In this document: piece by piece, positions 41,900-52,372 of the stretch
How the letters are laid out: each line of letters starts with the position of its first letter
How positions within the stretch are numbered: the first letter of the stretch is position 1
NCBI GenBank assembly: GCA_027627705.1
Contig: CP091242.1
Coordinates: 110,075-174,074, forward strand
Direction of reading: 5' to 3'
Source: Hyphomonadaceae bacterium BL14
Lineage (GTDB): Bacteria; Pseudomonadota; Alphaproteobacteria; Caulobacterales; Maricaulaceae
DNA: 64,000 nucleotides
Position numbers and translations under genes: made by a program
The notes under the pieces: model-generated
Seen by the model: the letters and a program-made list of their open reading frames with translations, nothing else
Told to the model about the DNA's origin: nothing
Databases searched by the model: none

Positions 41900-42984
41900 C
41901 CGGCAAGCGTCTTGTCATGGCGGCAGGCGGCACGGGCGGGCATATTTTCCCGGCGCGCGCGGCAGCTGAAACCCTGATCAAACGCGGCTGGCGGGTGCGC
42001 CTGGTGACCGATGTGCGCGGCGCACGCCACACCGAAGGCTTTCCCGGAGACGGCGTCAGCGTCATCCGCGCGGCCAGCCCGTTCCAGTCCAATCCGCGCC
42101 GGGTGCCCGGTGCGCTGGCAGACCTGGCGGCGGGTCTGCGGGCCACGCGCGCCCTGGTGAAGGATTTCGAGCCGGACGTGGCTGCCGGGTTTGGCGGCTA
42201 TCCCGCCTTTGCGCTTCTGGCCTCGGCGCGCATTGCCTCGCTGCCCTTCGTGATCCATGAGCAGAACGCAGTGCTGGGCCGGGTCAATCGGCTGTTCGCC
42301 AGATCGGCGCACACGGTCGCCTCGGGCTTCGAGCGGCTGGACCGCTTGCCCCGCAAGGCACGCCACGCCGTTACCGGCAATCCGGTGCGCGCTGCCGTTC
42401 TGGTCGCGCGCGACACGCCCTATGCGCCGCCTTCAGACGACGGTGAGATACGGCTTCTGGTGCTGGGCGGCAGTCTGGGCGCGCGCATCCTGTCCGAGAC
42501 GGTGCCCGCTGCCATCGCGCGCCTGCCAGCAGCCCTGCGCGCCCGCCTGGTGGTGGTGCAGCAGACCCGTGATGAAAGTCTGGAGGCGGCCCGCGCCGCT
42601 TATGAAACGGCGGGTGTGCGCGCCGAGCTGTCGGCCTTTTTTGACGATATGGGTGCGCGCTATGCGGCGGCCCACCTGGTGATTTCGCGCGCGGGCGCAT
42701 CATCGGTGTCAGAGCTTGCCGCCATCGGGCGCCCCTCGATTCTGGTGCCGCTGGCGATCGCCATGGACGATCACCAGACCGCCAACGCCCAGGGCCTGGT
42801 GCACGCCGGCGCCGCCGACGCCATGGCCGAGGCCGACCTTACGGCAGACAGCCTGTCACAGCGCCTTGAATCGCTGCTGGCGGACGGCGAAGCTCTCGCC
42901 GCGCGGGCTGCTGCGGCCCGCGGCACCGGCCGGCCCGACGCGCATGAGGCGCTGGCCGATCTCATCGAACGCGCCGCGGAGTAG
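41896..42984 (+). CDS. murG: Lipid II synthase MurG (GlcNAc transferase)
   Basis: A 362-residue GT28 glycosyltransferase. The N-terminal glycine-rich loop AAGGTGGHIFPARAAAE, FGGYPAFALL, HEQNAVLGRVNRLFA and the UDP-GlcNAc site VISRAGASSVSELAAIGRPS are visible. It transfers GlcNAc to lipid I on the inner face of the membrane, making lipid II. It overlaps ftsW by four bases and lies six bases before murC. Confidence 0.97.
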   Translation: MTGKRLVMAAGGTGGHIFPARAAAETLIKRGWRVRLVTDVRGARHTEGFPGDGVSVIRAASPFQSNPRRVPGALADLAAGLRATRALVKDFEPDVAAGFGGYPAFALLASARIASLPFVIHEQNAVLGRVNRLFARSAHTVASGFERLDRLPRKARHAVTGNPVRAAVLVARDTPYAPPSDDGEIRLLVLGGSLGARILSETVPAAIARLPAALRARLVVVQQTRDESLEAARAAYETAGVRAELSAFFDDMGARYAAAHLVISRAGASSVSELAAIGRPSILVPLAIAMDDHQTANAQGLVHAGAADAMAEADLTADSLSQRLESLLADGEALAARAAAARGTGRPDAHEALADLIERAAE

Positions 42985-42990
42985 CGATTC

Positions 42991-44397
42991 ATGCCCCCCA
43001 GAGACCTCGCCGCCGCGGCTTCGCCCGTCCATTTTGTCGGGATTGGCGGGATCGGGATGAGCGGCATCGCCGAGGTGATGCTCAATCTGGGCTATCAGGT
43101 CACCGGGTCGGACATTTCCGAAAGCGCCAATGTGCAGCGCCTGCGGGCCAAGGGCGCGGTCATCCATATCGGCCATGATGGCGAGAACGTCACGGGTGCC
43201 GGGGCGCTGGTGGTGTCCAGTGCCGTGCGCCGGGACAATCCCGAGCTGGTCGCGGCCCGCGCCCGGCGCATCCCGGTGGTGCGCCGCGCCGAAATGCTGG
43301 CCGAGCTGATGCGTCTGAAGCAATGCGTCGCCGTGGCCGGTACCCATGGCAAGACCACCACCACCTCGCTGGTGGCGGCGCTGATGGATGCAGCCGGGTT
43401 CGATCCCACCGTGATCAATGGCGGCATCATCTCGGCCTATGGCTCCAATGCCAAGATGGGCGAAGGCGAGTGGATGGTGGTGGAGGCCGACGAGAGCGAC
43501 GGCTCTTTCCTGAAACTGCGCGGCACGGTGGGCATCATCACCAATATCGATCCCGAGCATATGGAGCATTACGGCGATTTCGACACGCTGCGCGAAGCCT
43601 TCCGGCAATTCGTCGAGAACCTGCCCTTCTACGGCTTCGCCGTGCTGTGCGTGGATCATCCCGAGGTGCAGGCGCTGGCCGCGCGCATCGAGGACCGGCG
43701 CGTGATCACCTATGGATTTTCGCCCCAGGCCGATGTGCGGATCGTCAATCATTCCGGCGACGCTGCGGGGGCCCGCTTTGATCTGCGCTTCCAGGCGCGC
43801 GGTGCCGAGCCGGCTGTCTGGGCGGGCCTGAGCCTGCCCATGATGGGCGAGCACAATGTGCTCAACGCTGCGGCGGCCCTGGCGGTCGTGCAGGCGCTGG
43901 GCGGGCAGGAGGACGAGGCGCGTCAGGGCCTCGCGGGGTTTGCCGGCGTGAAGCGGCGCTTCACCCTGGTGGGCGAGCCCGGCCGCGTGGCGGTGATTGA
44001 TGATTACGGCCACCACCCGGTAGAGATCGCCGCCGTCCTCAAAGCCGCGCGCCAGCGCGCGGGCGAGGGCCGGGTGATCGCCGTGGTCCAGCCTCATCGC
44101 TATACGCGCCTTGCCGATCTGTTCGAGGATTTTTGCACCTGTTTCAACGATGCCGACAGCGTGCTGGTCACGCCGGTCTACACGGCCGGCGAAACGCCCA
44201 TCGAAGGGGCCGATCAGGACAGCCTGGTGGCCGGGCTGCAGCGCCATTCGCACCGCGACGCGTCGGCCACCACGCGCGAGACGCTGGCCGCTGACCTCAA
44301 ATCCCGCATCCAGCCCGGTGATGTCGTGGTGTGCCTGGGTGCCGGCGATATCACCGCCTGGGCGGCGGAGCTGCCTCAACGGCTGGAGCAGGGGTGA
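42991..44397 (+). CDS. murC: UDP-N-acetylmuramate-L-alanine ligase
   Basis: A 468-residue MurC. It has [17 protein letters not shown] at the start, an intact ATP loop [11 protein letters not shown] (Lys121), [24 protein letters not shown] and [14 protein letters not shown]. It adds L-Ala to UDP-MurNAc. All the Mur-ligase signatures that are missing from the MurD-like protein are present here, which makes a sequencing artefact across the cluster unlikely. Its stop overlaps the murB start by one base (TGATG). Confidence 0.97.
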   Translation: MPPRDLAAAASPVHFVGIGGIGMSGIAEVMLNLGYQVTGSDISESANVQRLRAKGAVIHIGHDGENVTGAGALVVSSAVRRDNPELVAARARRIPVVRRAEMLAELMRLKQCVAVAGTHGKTTTTSLVAALMDAAGFDPTVINGGIISAYGSNAKMGEGEWMVVEADESDGSFLKLRGTVGIITNIDPEHMEHYGDFDTLREAFRQFVENLPFYGFAVLCVDHPEVQALAARIEDRRVITYGFSPQADVRIVNHSGDAAGARFDLRFQARGAEPAVWAGLSLPMMGEHNVLNAAAALAVVQALGGQEDEARQGLAGFAGVKRRFTLVGEPGRVAVIDDYGHHPVEIAAVLKAARQRAGEGRVIAVVQPHRYTRLADLFEDFCTCFNDADSVLVTPVYTAGETPIEGADQDSLVAGLQRHSHRDASATTRETLAADLKSRIQPGDVVVCLGAGDITAWAAELPQRLEQG

Positions 44398-45311
44398 TGG
44401 CAGGGGTCGCCGACCGCCTCCCGCCCGTGCGCGGCAAGCTGATCGAAGGCGCGCCACTGGCCGACATCACCTGGCTGCGCGTCGGCGGACCGGCCGAGGT
44501 GCTGTTCCTTCCCGCCGACGAGGCGGACCTGGCGCGCTTTCTGGCCGAGACGCCGCGCGACATTCCCGTTCAGGTGCTGGGCGCAGGCTCCAATACGCTG
44601 GTGCGCGATGGCGGATTGCCGGGCGTGACTGTGAGGCTCACCCCGGCCTTCGGGCAGATCACAGCCGACGGCGTGCGCCTGCGCGCCGGGGCGGCGGCGC
44701 TGGACAAGGCCGTGGCGAAAGCGGCGGCCAAAGCCGGCATTGCGGGCCTGGAATTTTTCGTCGGCGTGCCGGGCACGATTGGCGGCGCGCTGCGTATGAA
44801 TGCCGGCTGTTATGAGCGCGAAACACGCGATGTGCTGGTGGAGGCCGTCGCGCTGGACCGGCGCGGGCGGCGGATCATCGCGCCGCTGGAGGAGCTGGGC
44901 TATGCCTATCGCCACAGCGACGCGCCGGGCGAGTGGATATTCGTGGAGGCCGTGTTTGAAGGCCGCGCCGACGACCCCGCCGCGATCACGCAGCGCATGG
45001 ATGCCATCACGGCCCGGCGCGAGAGCACCCAGCCGATCCGGGAAAAGACGTCCGGCTCCACCTTCAAGAACCCGGACCCGGCGCAGTCAGGCGGACGCTC
45101 GGCCTGGCAGCTGATCGAAGCGTCGGGCTGGCGCGGCAAGCCGATGGGCGGTGCGCGCTTTTCCGAGCAGCACTGCAATTTCCTGATCAATGACGGGACG
45201 GCCACCGCCAGCGATCTCGAAACGCTGGGCGAGACGGTGCGGGCCGAGGTGAAGGCGCAATTCGGCGTGGAGCTCGAATGGGAGGTCCGGCGCGTGGGGG
45301 AGAGATCATGA
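44397..45311 (+). CDS. murB: UDP-N-acetylenolpyruvoylglucosamine reductase
   Basis: A 304-residue MurB with the FAD-binding segment [35 protein letters not shown], and the catalytic-site stretch [19 protein letters not shown] followed by EQHCNFLIN. It reduces UDP-GlcNAc-enolpyruvate to UDP-MurNAc using NADPH. The ATG at 44397 fits family N-termini; longer in-frame starts lie within murC. It overlaps ddl by four bases. Confidence 0.96.
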   Translation: MAGVADRLPPVRGKLIEGAPLADITWLRVGGPAEVLFLPADEADLARFLAETPRDIPVQVLGAGSNTLVRDGGLPGVTVRLTPAFGQITADGVRLRAGAAALDKAVAKAAAKAGIAGLEFFVGVPGTIGGALRMNAGCYERETRDVLVEAVALDRRGRRIIAPLEELGYAYRHSDAPGEWIFVEAVFEGRADDPAAITQRMDAITARRESTQPIREKTSGSTFKNPDPAQSGGRSAWQLIEASGWRGKPMGGARFSEQHCNFLINDGTATASDLETLGETVRAEVKAQFGVELEWEVRRVGERS

Positions 45312-46222
45312 GCAAGCGCATCGCCGTCCTGTCCGGCGGGTTGAGCCCGGAACGTGATGTCTCGGCCGTCTCCGGCGCGCAGGTGGCCAGGGCGCTGCGC
45401 GCGCGCGGCCATGAGGTGATGGAGATTGATCCGGCGCAGGCCTTCTGGCCGGAGACGCTGAAGGCATTCGCCCCGGATCTTGCCTTCAACGCCCTGCATG
45501 GCGAGTGGGGCGAGGACGGGCGCATTCAGGGCGTGCTGGAGTATATGCGCCTGCCCTATACCCATTCAGGCGTGCTGGCGTCGGCGCTGGCCATGGACAA
45601 GCAGCGCGCCAAGGCGGTGCTGCGCACAGCGGGGCTGAACTGCCCGGCCGGCCTGATCGCCAACCGGTTCGAGGCCGCGCGCGATCATCTGATGAAACCG
45701 CCCTATGTGGCCAAGCCCAATGCACAAGGTTCCTCGGTGGGTGTGGTCATTGTGCCGGAAGGCGCAAACCGCCCGCCGTCTGTGCTGGCGTCGGCAGACT
45801 GGCCCTATGGCGACGAGGTGCTGATCGAGCGCTTCATTCCGGGCCGGGAGCTGACTGTGGCGGTGCTGGGCGACCGTGCGCTGACGGTGACCGAGATTGT
45901 GCCCAAGACCGCCTTCTATGATTACGAGGCCAAATACGCCGATGGCGGGTCGGTGCACCAGCTGCCCGCTGACATCCCGCAGGCTGTAGCCGACGAGGCG
46001 ATGACAGCGGCCCTGATCGCGCATAAGACGCTGGGATGCCGGGGACTGACGCGCTCTGACTTCCGGTATGATCCGGCTGTAAACGGACTGTGGTTACTGG
46101 AAATTAACACCCAGCCGGGCATGACTCCGACATCACTCGCGCCCGAACAAGCGGCGTATTGCGGGATCGAATTTGCTGATCTCGTGGAGTGGATGGCGGA
46201 GGATGCGTCGTGCCCAAGGTAA
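45308..46222 (+). CDS. ddl: D-alanine-D-alanine ligase
   Basis: A 304-residue ATP-grasp ligase. Signatures are [78 protein letters not shown] and [18 protein letters not shown] (metal ligands at the end). It makes the D-Ala-D-Ala dipeptide used by MurF. The ATG at 45308 overlaps the murB stop. Its 3' end overlaps the start of ftsQ. Confidence 0.97.
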   Translation: MSKRIAVLSGGLSPERDVSAVSGAQVARALRARGHEVMEIDPAQAFWPETLKAFAPDLAFNALHGEWGEDGRIQGVLEYMRLPYTHSGVLASALAMDKQRAKAVLRTAGLNCPAGLIANRFEAARDHLMKPPYVAKPNAQGSSVGVVIVPEGANRPPSVLASADWPYGDEVLIERFIPGRELTVAVLGDRALTVTEIVPKTAFYDYEAKYADGGSVHQLPADIPQAVADEAMTAALIAHKTLGCRGLTRSDFRYDPAVNGLWLLEINTQPGMTPTSLAPEQAAYCGIEFADLVEWMAEDASCPR

Positions 46223-47124
46223 CGCGCGTCAGGGCCAGCGGCTCCGCTCAAGGCCGGCGACGGGCTCCCAAGCGCGCACCGGTCCGGACGTCGCCAGCTG
46301 GGCGTATGAAGCTGTCGCACTGGCTGGCTGCCCGCTTGCGCGCGGCGCGGCACCGGGCGAGCTATGCCTTGCGTCTTTCCATCATGACTGCTGCGATCAT
46401 CGCCTGCGGGGCACTTTCCCTGACGGCGGCAACCGGACGCCTCGGTGATGCCGGCGCAGCGCTTGAACGCTGGATCGAGGCGCGTCTCGACAATGCCGGC
46501 TATGTGGTCGCCTGGGTGGATGTGGCGGGCGCCCGGCGCGTCAATGCCAGTGAGGTGGCCGAGCTGATCGGTGCTGCGCCGGGTGCGGGCCTGGCCGGGA
46601 TTGATCCGCAGGAAGCGCGCGCGCGGCTGGAAGCGCTGAGCTGGGTGGAACACGCCCAGGTTCTGCGCCTGTGGCCGGACCGGGTGGGGGTGATCCTCAC
46701 CGAGCGCGAACCCTTCGCCCTGTGGCAAAACAATCAGGTTCATCATGTGATTGACCGCTCCGGCGTCGTCATCGAGGCTGCCGACCCGGCCGATTTTGTA
46801 GAGCTGCCCATCGTGATCGGAGAGGGTGCCCCGCAAGAGACGGCAGCCCTGATCGCGATCCTGGACCTGCATCCCGAGATCGCCTCGCGCACCACGCACC
46901 GGGTGCGGGTGGGCGACCGCCGCTGGTCGTTGCGCCTTGCCAGTGGCGGGGAGGTGCTGCTGCCCGAAGCCGATCCGGGCGGGGCGCTGGCGCATTTATC
47001 CGCCATGCATGCAGAGCGCGGCGTGCTCGATTACGAAGCCCAGATCATTGATCTGCGCGTGGATGGCGAGATGGTATTGCGGCCCTGGCCCGACCGCACC
47101 ACAGAGCCGGGCCGGGGAGCGTGA
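46210..47124 (+). CDS. ftsQ: Cell division protein FtsQ
   Basis: About 304 residues. A basic cytoplasmic segment is followed by one membrane helix ([19 protein letters not shown]). The periplasmic POTRA domain contains [36 protein letters not shown] and EREPFALWQ, then a beta domain. FtsQ links the FtsBL complex to the divisome. The start is not certain: GTG at 46210 is used here and overlaps ddl by 13 bases, while ATG at 46189 would add seven residues. The stop overlaps the ftsA start. Confidence 0.92.
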   Translation: MPKVTRVRASGSAQGRRRAPKRAPVRTSPAGRMKLSHWLAARLRAARHRASYALRLSIMTAAIIACGALSLTAATGRLGDAGAALERWIEARLDNAGYVVAWVDVAGARRVNASEVAELIGAAPGAGLAGIDPQEARARLEALSWVEHAQVLRLWPDRVGVILTEREPFALWQNNQVHHVIDRSGVVIEAADPADFVELPIVIGEGAPQETAALIAILDLHPEIASRTTHRVRVGDRRWSLRLASGGEVLLPEADPGGALAHLSAMHAERGVLDYEAQIIDLRVDGEMVLRPWPDRTTEPGRGA

Positions 47125-48449
47125 TGAGCGTGATCGATCTGTTCCGCACCCAGCCTGGAGAGGCCTCCGCCGCGCGCAAACCGGCGATCTATGCTGCGCT
47201 TGATCTGGGCGCGGCCAAGACCGTGTGCTTTATCGCGCGCACCGAGCCAACCCTGGCCGGCCTGCGCCCGCGGGTGATCGGGGTGGGACATGTCTCCACC
47301 AAGGGTGTGCGCGCGGGCGCTGTCGTGGATATGGAGGCGGCTGCCGCCTCGATCCGCGCCGCGGTGGACAATGCCGAGCGCATGGCCGGCCAGACGGTGA
47401 GCGAGCTGCATATCTCGGCGGCGTGCGGCGGGCTTTCGAGCACGCGTATCGCGGTGGACATGGAGCTCGATCAGCGCGAGGTGCGTGACCGGGATCTGCG
47501 CCGTATCATTCACGAGGCCGCTGGCGTGTTTGACGAGCCGGGCCGCACCATCCTGCACGCGCTGGCCCTGTCCTGGCGTGTGGACGGCCATCGCGGCGTG
47601 CGCGACCCGCGCGCCATGGTCGGCGAGGTGCTGGGCGTGGACCTGCATCTGGTCAGCTGCGCTGCGGACCCGCTTCATAATCTGGCGGCTTGCGTGGAGC
47701 GGGCGGGTTATTCGGTCGCCGGCGTGGCGGCGACGCCATATGTGTCGGGTCTGGCGGCGCTGACGCGCGACGAGCTGGAGCTGGGCGTGATGGTGCTCGA
47801 TCTGGGTGCCCAGATGACCTCGCTGGCCGTGTTCGCCGAAGGTGTGCTGCAGCATGTGGACGCCATGCCTGTGGGCGGGGCCCATGTCACCAGCGATATC
47901 GCGCGCGGCCTGTCTACGCCGATGTCGGCGGCCGAACGCATCAAGGCGCTCAATGGCAGCGCGCTGGACAGTCCCGAAGACGATCAGGTGATGATCGAGG
48001 CACCGCCTTTGTCGGGCGGGCCGGCCTCGACCATGACCCAGCATCCGCGGGCCATGCTCAACGCCATCATCCGCCCGCGCCTGGAAGAGATTTTCGAGAT
48101 GGCCCGCGACCGGGTCAAATCCGCCGACGCCGCCAGTGCCGCCGGGCGCGGACTTGTGCTGACCGGCGGTGCCGCGCAGATGCCCGGCATCGCCCAGCTG
48201 GCCGGCCGGGTGATGAGCAAGCAGGTGCGCCTGGGCCGTCCCGAAACCCTCAATGGCCTGGGCGATGCGGTCAGCGGCCCGGCCTTCAGCGCCTGCGCCG
48301 GTCTGATCCAGCGCGCCGTTCACGGCCCGGGCGAAGCGCTGGCCGGGCTGCCGCGCATGCTGACCCCCGCCGACCGCCAGCGCCGCACCCATACGCCGGG
48401 CGAACGCGGTCCGGCGGCCGTCTGGCGCTGGTTCGCGGAGAGTTTCTAG
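47124..48449 (+). CDS. ftsA: Cell division protein FtsA
   Basis: A 441-residue actin-like ATPase. Phosphate-binding and family signatures are YAALDLGAAKTVCFIAR, GVGHVSTKGVRAGAVVDME, VLDLGAQMTSLAVF and LVLTGGAAQMPGI. The C-terminus ends in an amphipathic membrane-targeting helix, AAVWRWFAESF. FtsA tethers FtsZ filaments to the membrane and recruits later division proteins. In most dcw clusters ftsZ is next, but here a minus-strand gene begins its 3' end five bases after the ftsA stop. Confidence 0.96.
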   Translation: MSVIDLFRTQPGEASAARKPAIYAALDLGAAKTVCFIARTEPTLAGLRPRVIGVGHVSTKGVRAGAVVDMEAAAASIRAAVDNAERMAGQTVSELHISAACGGLSSTRIAVDMELDQREVRDRDLRRIIHEAAGVFDEPGRTILHALALSWRVDGHRGVRDPRAMVGEVLGVDLHLVSCAADPLHNLAACVERAGYSVAGVAATPYVSGLAALTRDELELGVMVLDLGAQMTSLAVFAEGVLQHVDAMPVGGAHVTSDIARGLSTPMSAAERIKALNGSALDSPEDDQVMIEAPPLSGGPASTMTQHPRAMLNAIIRPRLEEIFEMARDRVKSADAASAAGRGLVLTGGAAQMPGIAQLAGRVMSKQVRLGRPETLNGLGDAVSGPAFSACAGLIQRAVHGPGEALAGLPRMLTPADRQRRTHTPGERGPAAVWRWFAESF

Positions 48450-48453
48450 GCTC

Positions 48454-49578
48454 TCAGAACTCCGCTTCCTCCCAGTCGGGGACATCGTCTTCATCGGCGC
48501 CGATATGGCGCAGATACGACATCACCAGCGAGGAATAGGGCGGCACGGGGATCGAGCTGGCGGTGAAGCTGCCGTCGGGATCGATGGTGTCGCGAATCTC
48601 GAAATGGAGATGGTCAGTCGTCATGGAGCGCTGGCACGACCCGCCGCGCCACCCAATGCCGAACCAGTTGGAGACCCGGCCGATGGGATCTCCGGCGCTG
48701 ACGTCCTGACCGGGCTCCACCTGCAGCGCCGAGCGGGTGCACACGCTGGGCAGGTTGGAAGCGGTGCACTGGGCCGGCGTGGTGAGCTGGGTGAGGTCGC
48801 AATCTTCCCAGTGCTCCAGATGCAGATACCAGTAATTCCGGCCGTCATCGCCGCGCAGGCGCACGGTCATGGACGCGATGGAGGAGATATAGCCGTCGGC
48901 CACCGCCACCGCCATCTGGCGGTCCTCCAGATTGAAATTACGGGTGCAGACCTCTGGCCGGATGTCCTGGCCGACATGGTGGCCCGTGCTGTTGTCCGGG
49001 CAAAACAGGCTGCGGGTGGACGAGCTGCGGATTTCGCAGAAATTGTCCTCGAACGGGTAGTCGAAATTGCGCGCGTCGCACTCGCCCGATCCGCCGGCAC
49101 CACCGACGCCGGACCCGCTGCCGCCGGGGCGGTAAACCTGGGTGTTGGCGTAGCCGGCGCCATCGAGGGGCCAGGTCAGGTTCGGCGCGAACACGAAATT
49201 GCGCGACAGATCGCCGGACCCTGCCCAGCCGGTACCGGAGCGGCCGGCCACGTCCACATTATTGCGATAGTCGAAGGTGGGCAGATCGCCCGGCGGATTC
49301 CAGACGAACAGCGTCCCGTCCGGGTCGATTGGTCCGGAGCCGGGCGCCTCGGGCGCTGGCTCTTCTGGCCCCGGTTCCTCCGGAGCGGGCTCTTCGGGAG
49401 CAGGTTCTTCGGGCTCGGGCTCTTCTGGCCCAGGCTCTTCGGGGCCGGGTTCTTCCGGCGCTGGCTCTTCCGGTCCAGGAGGCGGCGGTGGAGCGGGTGG
49501 AAGGGTGTCCAGCGGATAGAAGACCAGCGCCGCGCCTCCGGCCACGGCCACAACCGCCGCTAGCACATAGTCACGCAT
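48454..49578 (-). CDS. M23-family peptidase-like protein with Pro-Glu repeat spacer
   Basis: A 374-residue protein. Residues 4-20 are a hydrophobic helix (signal anchor). Residues about 26-80 are a low-complexity spacer of repeated (A/G/E)PEEP units. Residues about 150-166 are Gly/Ser-rich. The C-terminal part has the LytM/M23 zinc motif as HHVGQD (His201...Asp205), a middle YLHLEHW (His253) and the final DHLHFEIRD (His323, His325), so the metal site looks complete. Ten or so cysteines in this part suggest disulfides in the periplasm. M23 proteins cut peptide crosslinks or activate amidases in division. The gene converges on ftsA. GAGGGGGG precedes the ATG at 49578. Confidence 0.82.
   Translation of the reverse strand: MRDYVLAAVVAVAGGAALVFYPLDTLPPAPPPPPGPEEPAPEEPGPEEPGPEEPEPEEPAPEEPAPEEPGPEEPAPEAPGSGPIDPDGTLFVWNPPGDLPTFDYRNNVDVAGRSGTGWAGSGDLSRNFVFAPNLTWPLDGAGYANTQVYRPGGSGSGVGGAGGSGECDARNFDYPFEDNFCEIRSSSTRSLFCPDNSTGHHVGQDIRPEVCTRNFNLEDRQMAVAVADGYISSIASMTVRLRGDDGRNYWYLHLEHWEDCDLTQLTTPAQCTASNLPSVCTRSALQVEPGQDVSAGDPIGRVSNWFGIGWRGGSCQRSMTTDHLHFEIRDTIDPDGSFTASSIPVPPYSSLVMSYLRHIGADEDDVPDWEEAEF
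49343..49477. repeat. Nine 15-bp coding repeats (Pro-Glu spacer)
   Basis: Nine 15-base units of the type GGCTCTTCTGGCCCC lie in tandem, in frame within the M23-like gene (minus strand). They encode (A/G/E)PEEP. Units vary at third codon positions, and repeat-number change would alter only spacer length. Confidence 0.8.
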
Positions 49579-49614
49579 GGCTCTCACACCCCCCTCAGAT
49601 CAGGTCCGGAGTTC

Positions 49615-50436
49615 TCACTCCTCCGGATTGCCGCCGGCCACCACAAGGCTCCGGACGATGCCGCGAACAGTGTCTTCGGACTGGCACCGTGGATCGCGCG
49701 CGGTCGCGCATTCGATGGTCACCGTGTAGGCCGCGCCATAGCGGGAAAAATTCGCGGTATAGCCCCCGCTTTCATCGGCCTGCACCTGAACGCCGTCCGC
49801 ATCGCGGCCGATATTCATGGTGCGGCGCATCTCCGGCGCGTTCATGCGGTGATGGATGATGCGCGTGCCTGAAATGGCCACGCTCATGCCGTCCAGATCG
49901 TACGAGGCGTCGTAGAAATTCGCCCTCGTGCGCAGCATCAGGCCGGGCTCGCCACCCGGCCGGGTCGAAATCACACCGTTCACCCGCGGCAGAAGCACCG
50001 GCATGTGCACCGGCTCCAGCCGGCCGGCCAGGCCACGCGACACGAAAGGCGTGTAGCTCTCGGTGGTCACGACCCGCGTCTCCGTCGCCTGGGTTTGCTG
50101 GCGGAATTCGCCAAGCTGGCGCTCCATGTCGGAGCGCGCCGCATCCCAATCGATCTCGGCCAGGCGCGGATCGCGCTCACGCGGCGCAGTTTGCGCTGTA
50201 TCGGTTCGACCCTGCGCGGCCTGTTCAGCGCCACGGCGGATCACCTCCATCTGCCGGAAGCGCTCAATGTCGAAGCGCTCCGGCAAGGGCCGCTGAAGAT
50301 CACGCTGGGCAGGCACCCGGGCCGGCTCATCACGCTGCTGGGCGAAGGCTGGGGGCGCAATGAGCATGCACGTCAGAAGCGCTGCGCCTATAGCACCCAA
50401 CCCCTGATGTGTCCGGTTGTTACACGGCTGAGCCAT
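49615..50436 (-). CDS. Secreted protein of unknown function
   Basis: A 273-residue protein starting MAQPCNNRTHQGLG with a signal peptide that likely ends after PPAFAQ. The region after is rich in Arg, Gln and Glu and probably helical (RDLQRPLPERFDIERFRQM). The C-terminal half is a compact domain with ESYTPFVSRGLAGRLEPVHM, RTRANFYDASYDLDGMSVAI and two cysteines, ECATARDPRC. I do not recognise a family. GGAGGGGG lies before the ATG at 50436. It is followed after 37 bases by the M23-like gene on the same strand, so the two may be cotranscribed. Confidence 0.7.
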   Translation of the reverse strand: MAQPCNNRTHQGLGAIGAALLTCMLIAPPAFAQQRDEPARVPAQRDLQRPLPERFDIERFRQMEVIRRGAEQAAQGRTDTAQTAPRERDPRLAEIDWDAARSDMERQLGEFRQQTQATETRVVTTESYTPFVSRGLAGRLEPVHMPVLLPRVNGVISTRPGGEPGLMLRTRANFYDASYDLDGMSVAISGTRIIHHRMNAPEMRRTMNIGRDADGVQVQADESGGYTANFSRYGAAYTVTIECATARDPRCQSEDTVRGIVRSLVVAGGNPEE

Positions 50437-50572
50437 GAATTCCCCCTCCCGGTATTGGTTAATAGATAGCATGAAGGGGTACCCCGAGCCTAGGCCGGAA
50501 TTGAACGCGGCCAGCCCCGCGCGTTCGCGTGGCGCGATCAGGGCAGGTTTATGGCCGCTTCAACGCCAGACG

Positions 50573-50593
50573 CCCCGGCGCAGCGCGCCGGGG
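50573..50593 (-). terminator. Hairpin downstream of fliJ
   Basis: CCCCGGCGC (50573-50581) and GCGCCGGGG (50585-50593) form a perfect 9-bp stem with a 3-base loop, 31 bases after the fliJ stop. There is no T run on either side, so termination is only a suggestion. Confidence 0.4.
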
Positions 50594-50623
50594 TCCTGAC
50601 GTGCTGATCCGGGGCTGGCGTGC

Positions 50624-51043
50624 TCAGTGCGCGCGGCGCAGGCGCTGTCCGGCAATCTCGTCCATTTCGGCCTGTTCAGCCATCCGCACTGCGTCCTGCA
50701 AACGGCTCAGCCGGCGTTCCTCAAGCAGCTCGTACTTCTTGAGATCACCGAAGGCCTGCTCCAGCCGGGACCGCAAGCCATCGGCCTCCATGTCCACATC
50801 ATGGAGCGAGGTGCGCAGCTTGTCCTTGCGCTGGATGACCGAGCGGGCATAGCTGCCATAGGCCAGATAGCCTTCGCGCGATTCAACCGCCACGCTCTGC
50901 TCTTCAGGCACGCTTTCTTCCAGCCGGTCGATCTGCTCGTGGATCGACGCGCGGATGCGCTCGATCTCGGCCATCTGTTTTTGTAGTTCTTCCACCTTGA
51001 ACCGGGCCAGCCGGATCAGGGGCGCGTGGGACCGCACCGCCAT
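50624..51043 (-). CDS. fliJ: FliJ-like flagellar export chaperone
   Basis: A 139-residue protein that is almost entirely alpha-helical and strongly charged, as in FliJ (LIRLARFKVEELQKQMAEIE near the start and long coiled coil after). FliJ binds FliI and FlhA in the flagellar type III export apparatus. Sequence identity to FliJ cannot be judged by eye; the call rests on size, coiled-coil character and the position three bases after fliI. A hairpin lies about 30 bases downstream. Confidence 0.85.
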   Translation of the reverse strand: MAVRSHAPLIRLARFKVEELQKQMAEIERIRASIHEQIDRLEESVPEEQSVAVESREGYLAYGSYARSVIQRKDKLRTSLHDVDMEADGLRSRLEQAFGDLKKYELLEERRLSRLQDAVRMAEQAEMDEIAGQRLRRAH

Positions 51044-51046
51044 TGT

Positions 51047-52372
51047 CTATCCCTCCTGTTCCACCACAATATCTGCCAGCTGCGCGAAGCTGGCCTCGAT
51101 GGAGGCCGCCTCGTCTTTTGTCTGCGCCAGCAATCGTTCAAGCGGTTCGTTGACCGCAATCGCCCGGTCCACCTCCGGGTTTGTTCCGCGGGTGTAGGCA
51201 CCCAGCCGGATTAGTTCCTCCATGTCGGCATACGCCGCCAGGAGCCTGCGCGCCTCGATCGCCAGGGGCACCTCATGGGGCGCGTAAACCTCTGGCGCGG
51301 TGCGCGAGATTGATTTGAGAACATCGATGGCCGGAAACCGGCCGCGCTCGGCAATGGCCCGGCTCATCACCACATGGCCATCCAGAATGCCGCGTACAGC
51401 GTCAGCGATCGGCTCGTTGTGATCGTCGCCATCCACCAGCACCGTGAACAGGCCGGTGATTGTGCCCGAGCCTTCGGCGCCGGGCCCGGCGCGCTCCAGA
51501 AGCCCTGGCAGTTCGGCGAACACGGACGGCGTGTAACCGCGCGTGGTCGGCGGTTCGCCAGCGGCCAGGCCGATCTCGCGCTGGGCCAGCGCAAAGCGCG
51601 TCACCGAATCCATCAGGCAGAGCACGTTCAGGCCCTGATCGCGGAAAAACTCTGCCGTGGCCATGGTGACATAGGCCGCGCGCCGGCGCGCCAGGGCCGG
51701 GGCGTCGGACGTTTCGGTGATCACCACAGCGCGCGCGCGCCCGTCCGGACCCAGCACGTCCTCGACAAATTCGCGCGCCTCCCGGCCCCGCTCGCCGATC
51801 AGGCCGATGACGATCACATCCGCACCAGAGCCCCGCGCCAGCATGCTCATCAGAACCGATTTGCCCACGCCCGATCCGGCGAACACGCCCAGACGCTGGC
51901 CCAGCCGCATGGGCGTGAAAATGTTGAGCGCCCGTACACCCAGCTCCAGCCGCTCGCCCAGACGGGCGCGGCCATGGGCACTGGGCGGACGGCCCTTCAA
52001 GGGATAATCGGCCGGACCGTCGGGCAGGGCACCAAGCCCGTCCTGCGGGCGGGCAAAACTGTCGAGCACACGGCCGAGCCAGGCGCGGCTGGGGCGCACC
52101 GCCCCTCCATCCGGTTCGATCAGCGCGCGCCCCCCCGGGCGCACCCCGGCCAGATCGCCATAGGCCATCATGAGAGCGGTTTCGCCGCGAAACCCCACCA
52201 CTTCGCACGTGGTCGGCTCGCCGCCGGGCGCGGCCTCGAGCGTGGCGTGGGCGCCCAGCCGCAGCGCCGCACCGGGCCCCTGAACTTCGATCAGCAGTCC
52301 GTTGACCGCGCTGACGCGGCCTTTGAACGTACGGGTCTCGAGCCCCTCGACTCTCTCGATCAAGCTTTGCAC
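51047..52372 (-). CDS. fliI: Flagellar export ATPase FliI
   Basis: A 441-residue FliI/YscN family ATPase. The Walker A loop is [17 protein letters not shown]; further signatures are [58 protein letters not shown] and [20 protein letters not shown]. It powers export of flagellar rod, hook and filament subunits. fliI starts the unit and fliJ follows after three bases. Length is normal. Confidence 0.96.
   Translation of the reverse strand: MQSLIERVEGLETRTFKGRVSAVNGLLIEVQGPGAALRLGAHATLEAAPGGEPTTCEVVGFRGETALMMAYGDLAGVRPGGRALIEPDGGAVRPSRAWLGRVLDSFARPQDGLGALPDGPADYPLKGRPPSAHGRARLGERLELGVRALNIFTPMRLGQRLGVFAGSGVGKSVLMSMLARGSGADVIVIGLIGERGREAREFVEDVLGPDGRARAVVITETSDAPALARRRAAYVTMATAEFFRDQGLNVLCLMDSVTRFALAQREIGLAAGEPPTTRGYTPSVFAELPGLLERAGPGAEGSGTITGLFTVLVDGDDHNEPIADAVRGILDGHVVMSRAIAERGRFPAIDVLKSISRTAPEVYAPHEVPLAIEARRLLAAYADMEELIRLGAYTRGTNPEVDRAIAVNEPLERLLAQTKDEAASIEASFAQLADIVVEQEG

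Noticed and set aside
49343..49477. Regular 15-bp repeats considered as a CRISPR-like array
   Set aside because: Units are contiguous without spacers, are in frame and encode (A/G/E)PEEP within the M23-like protein.
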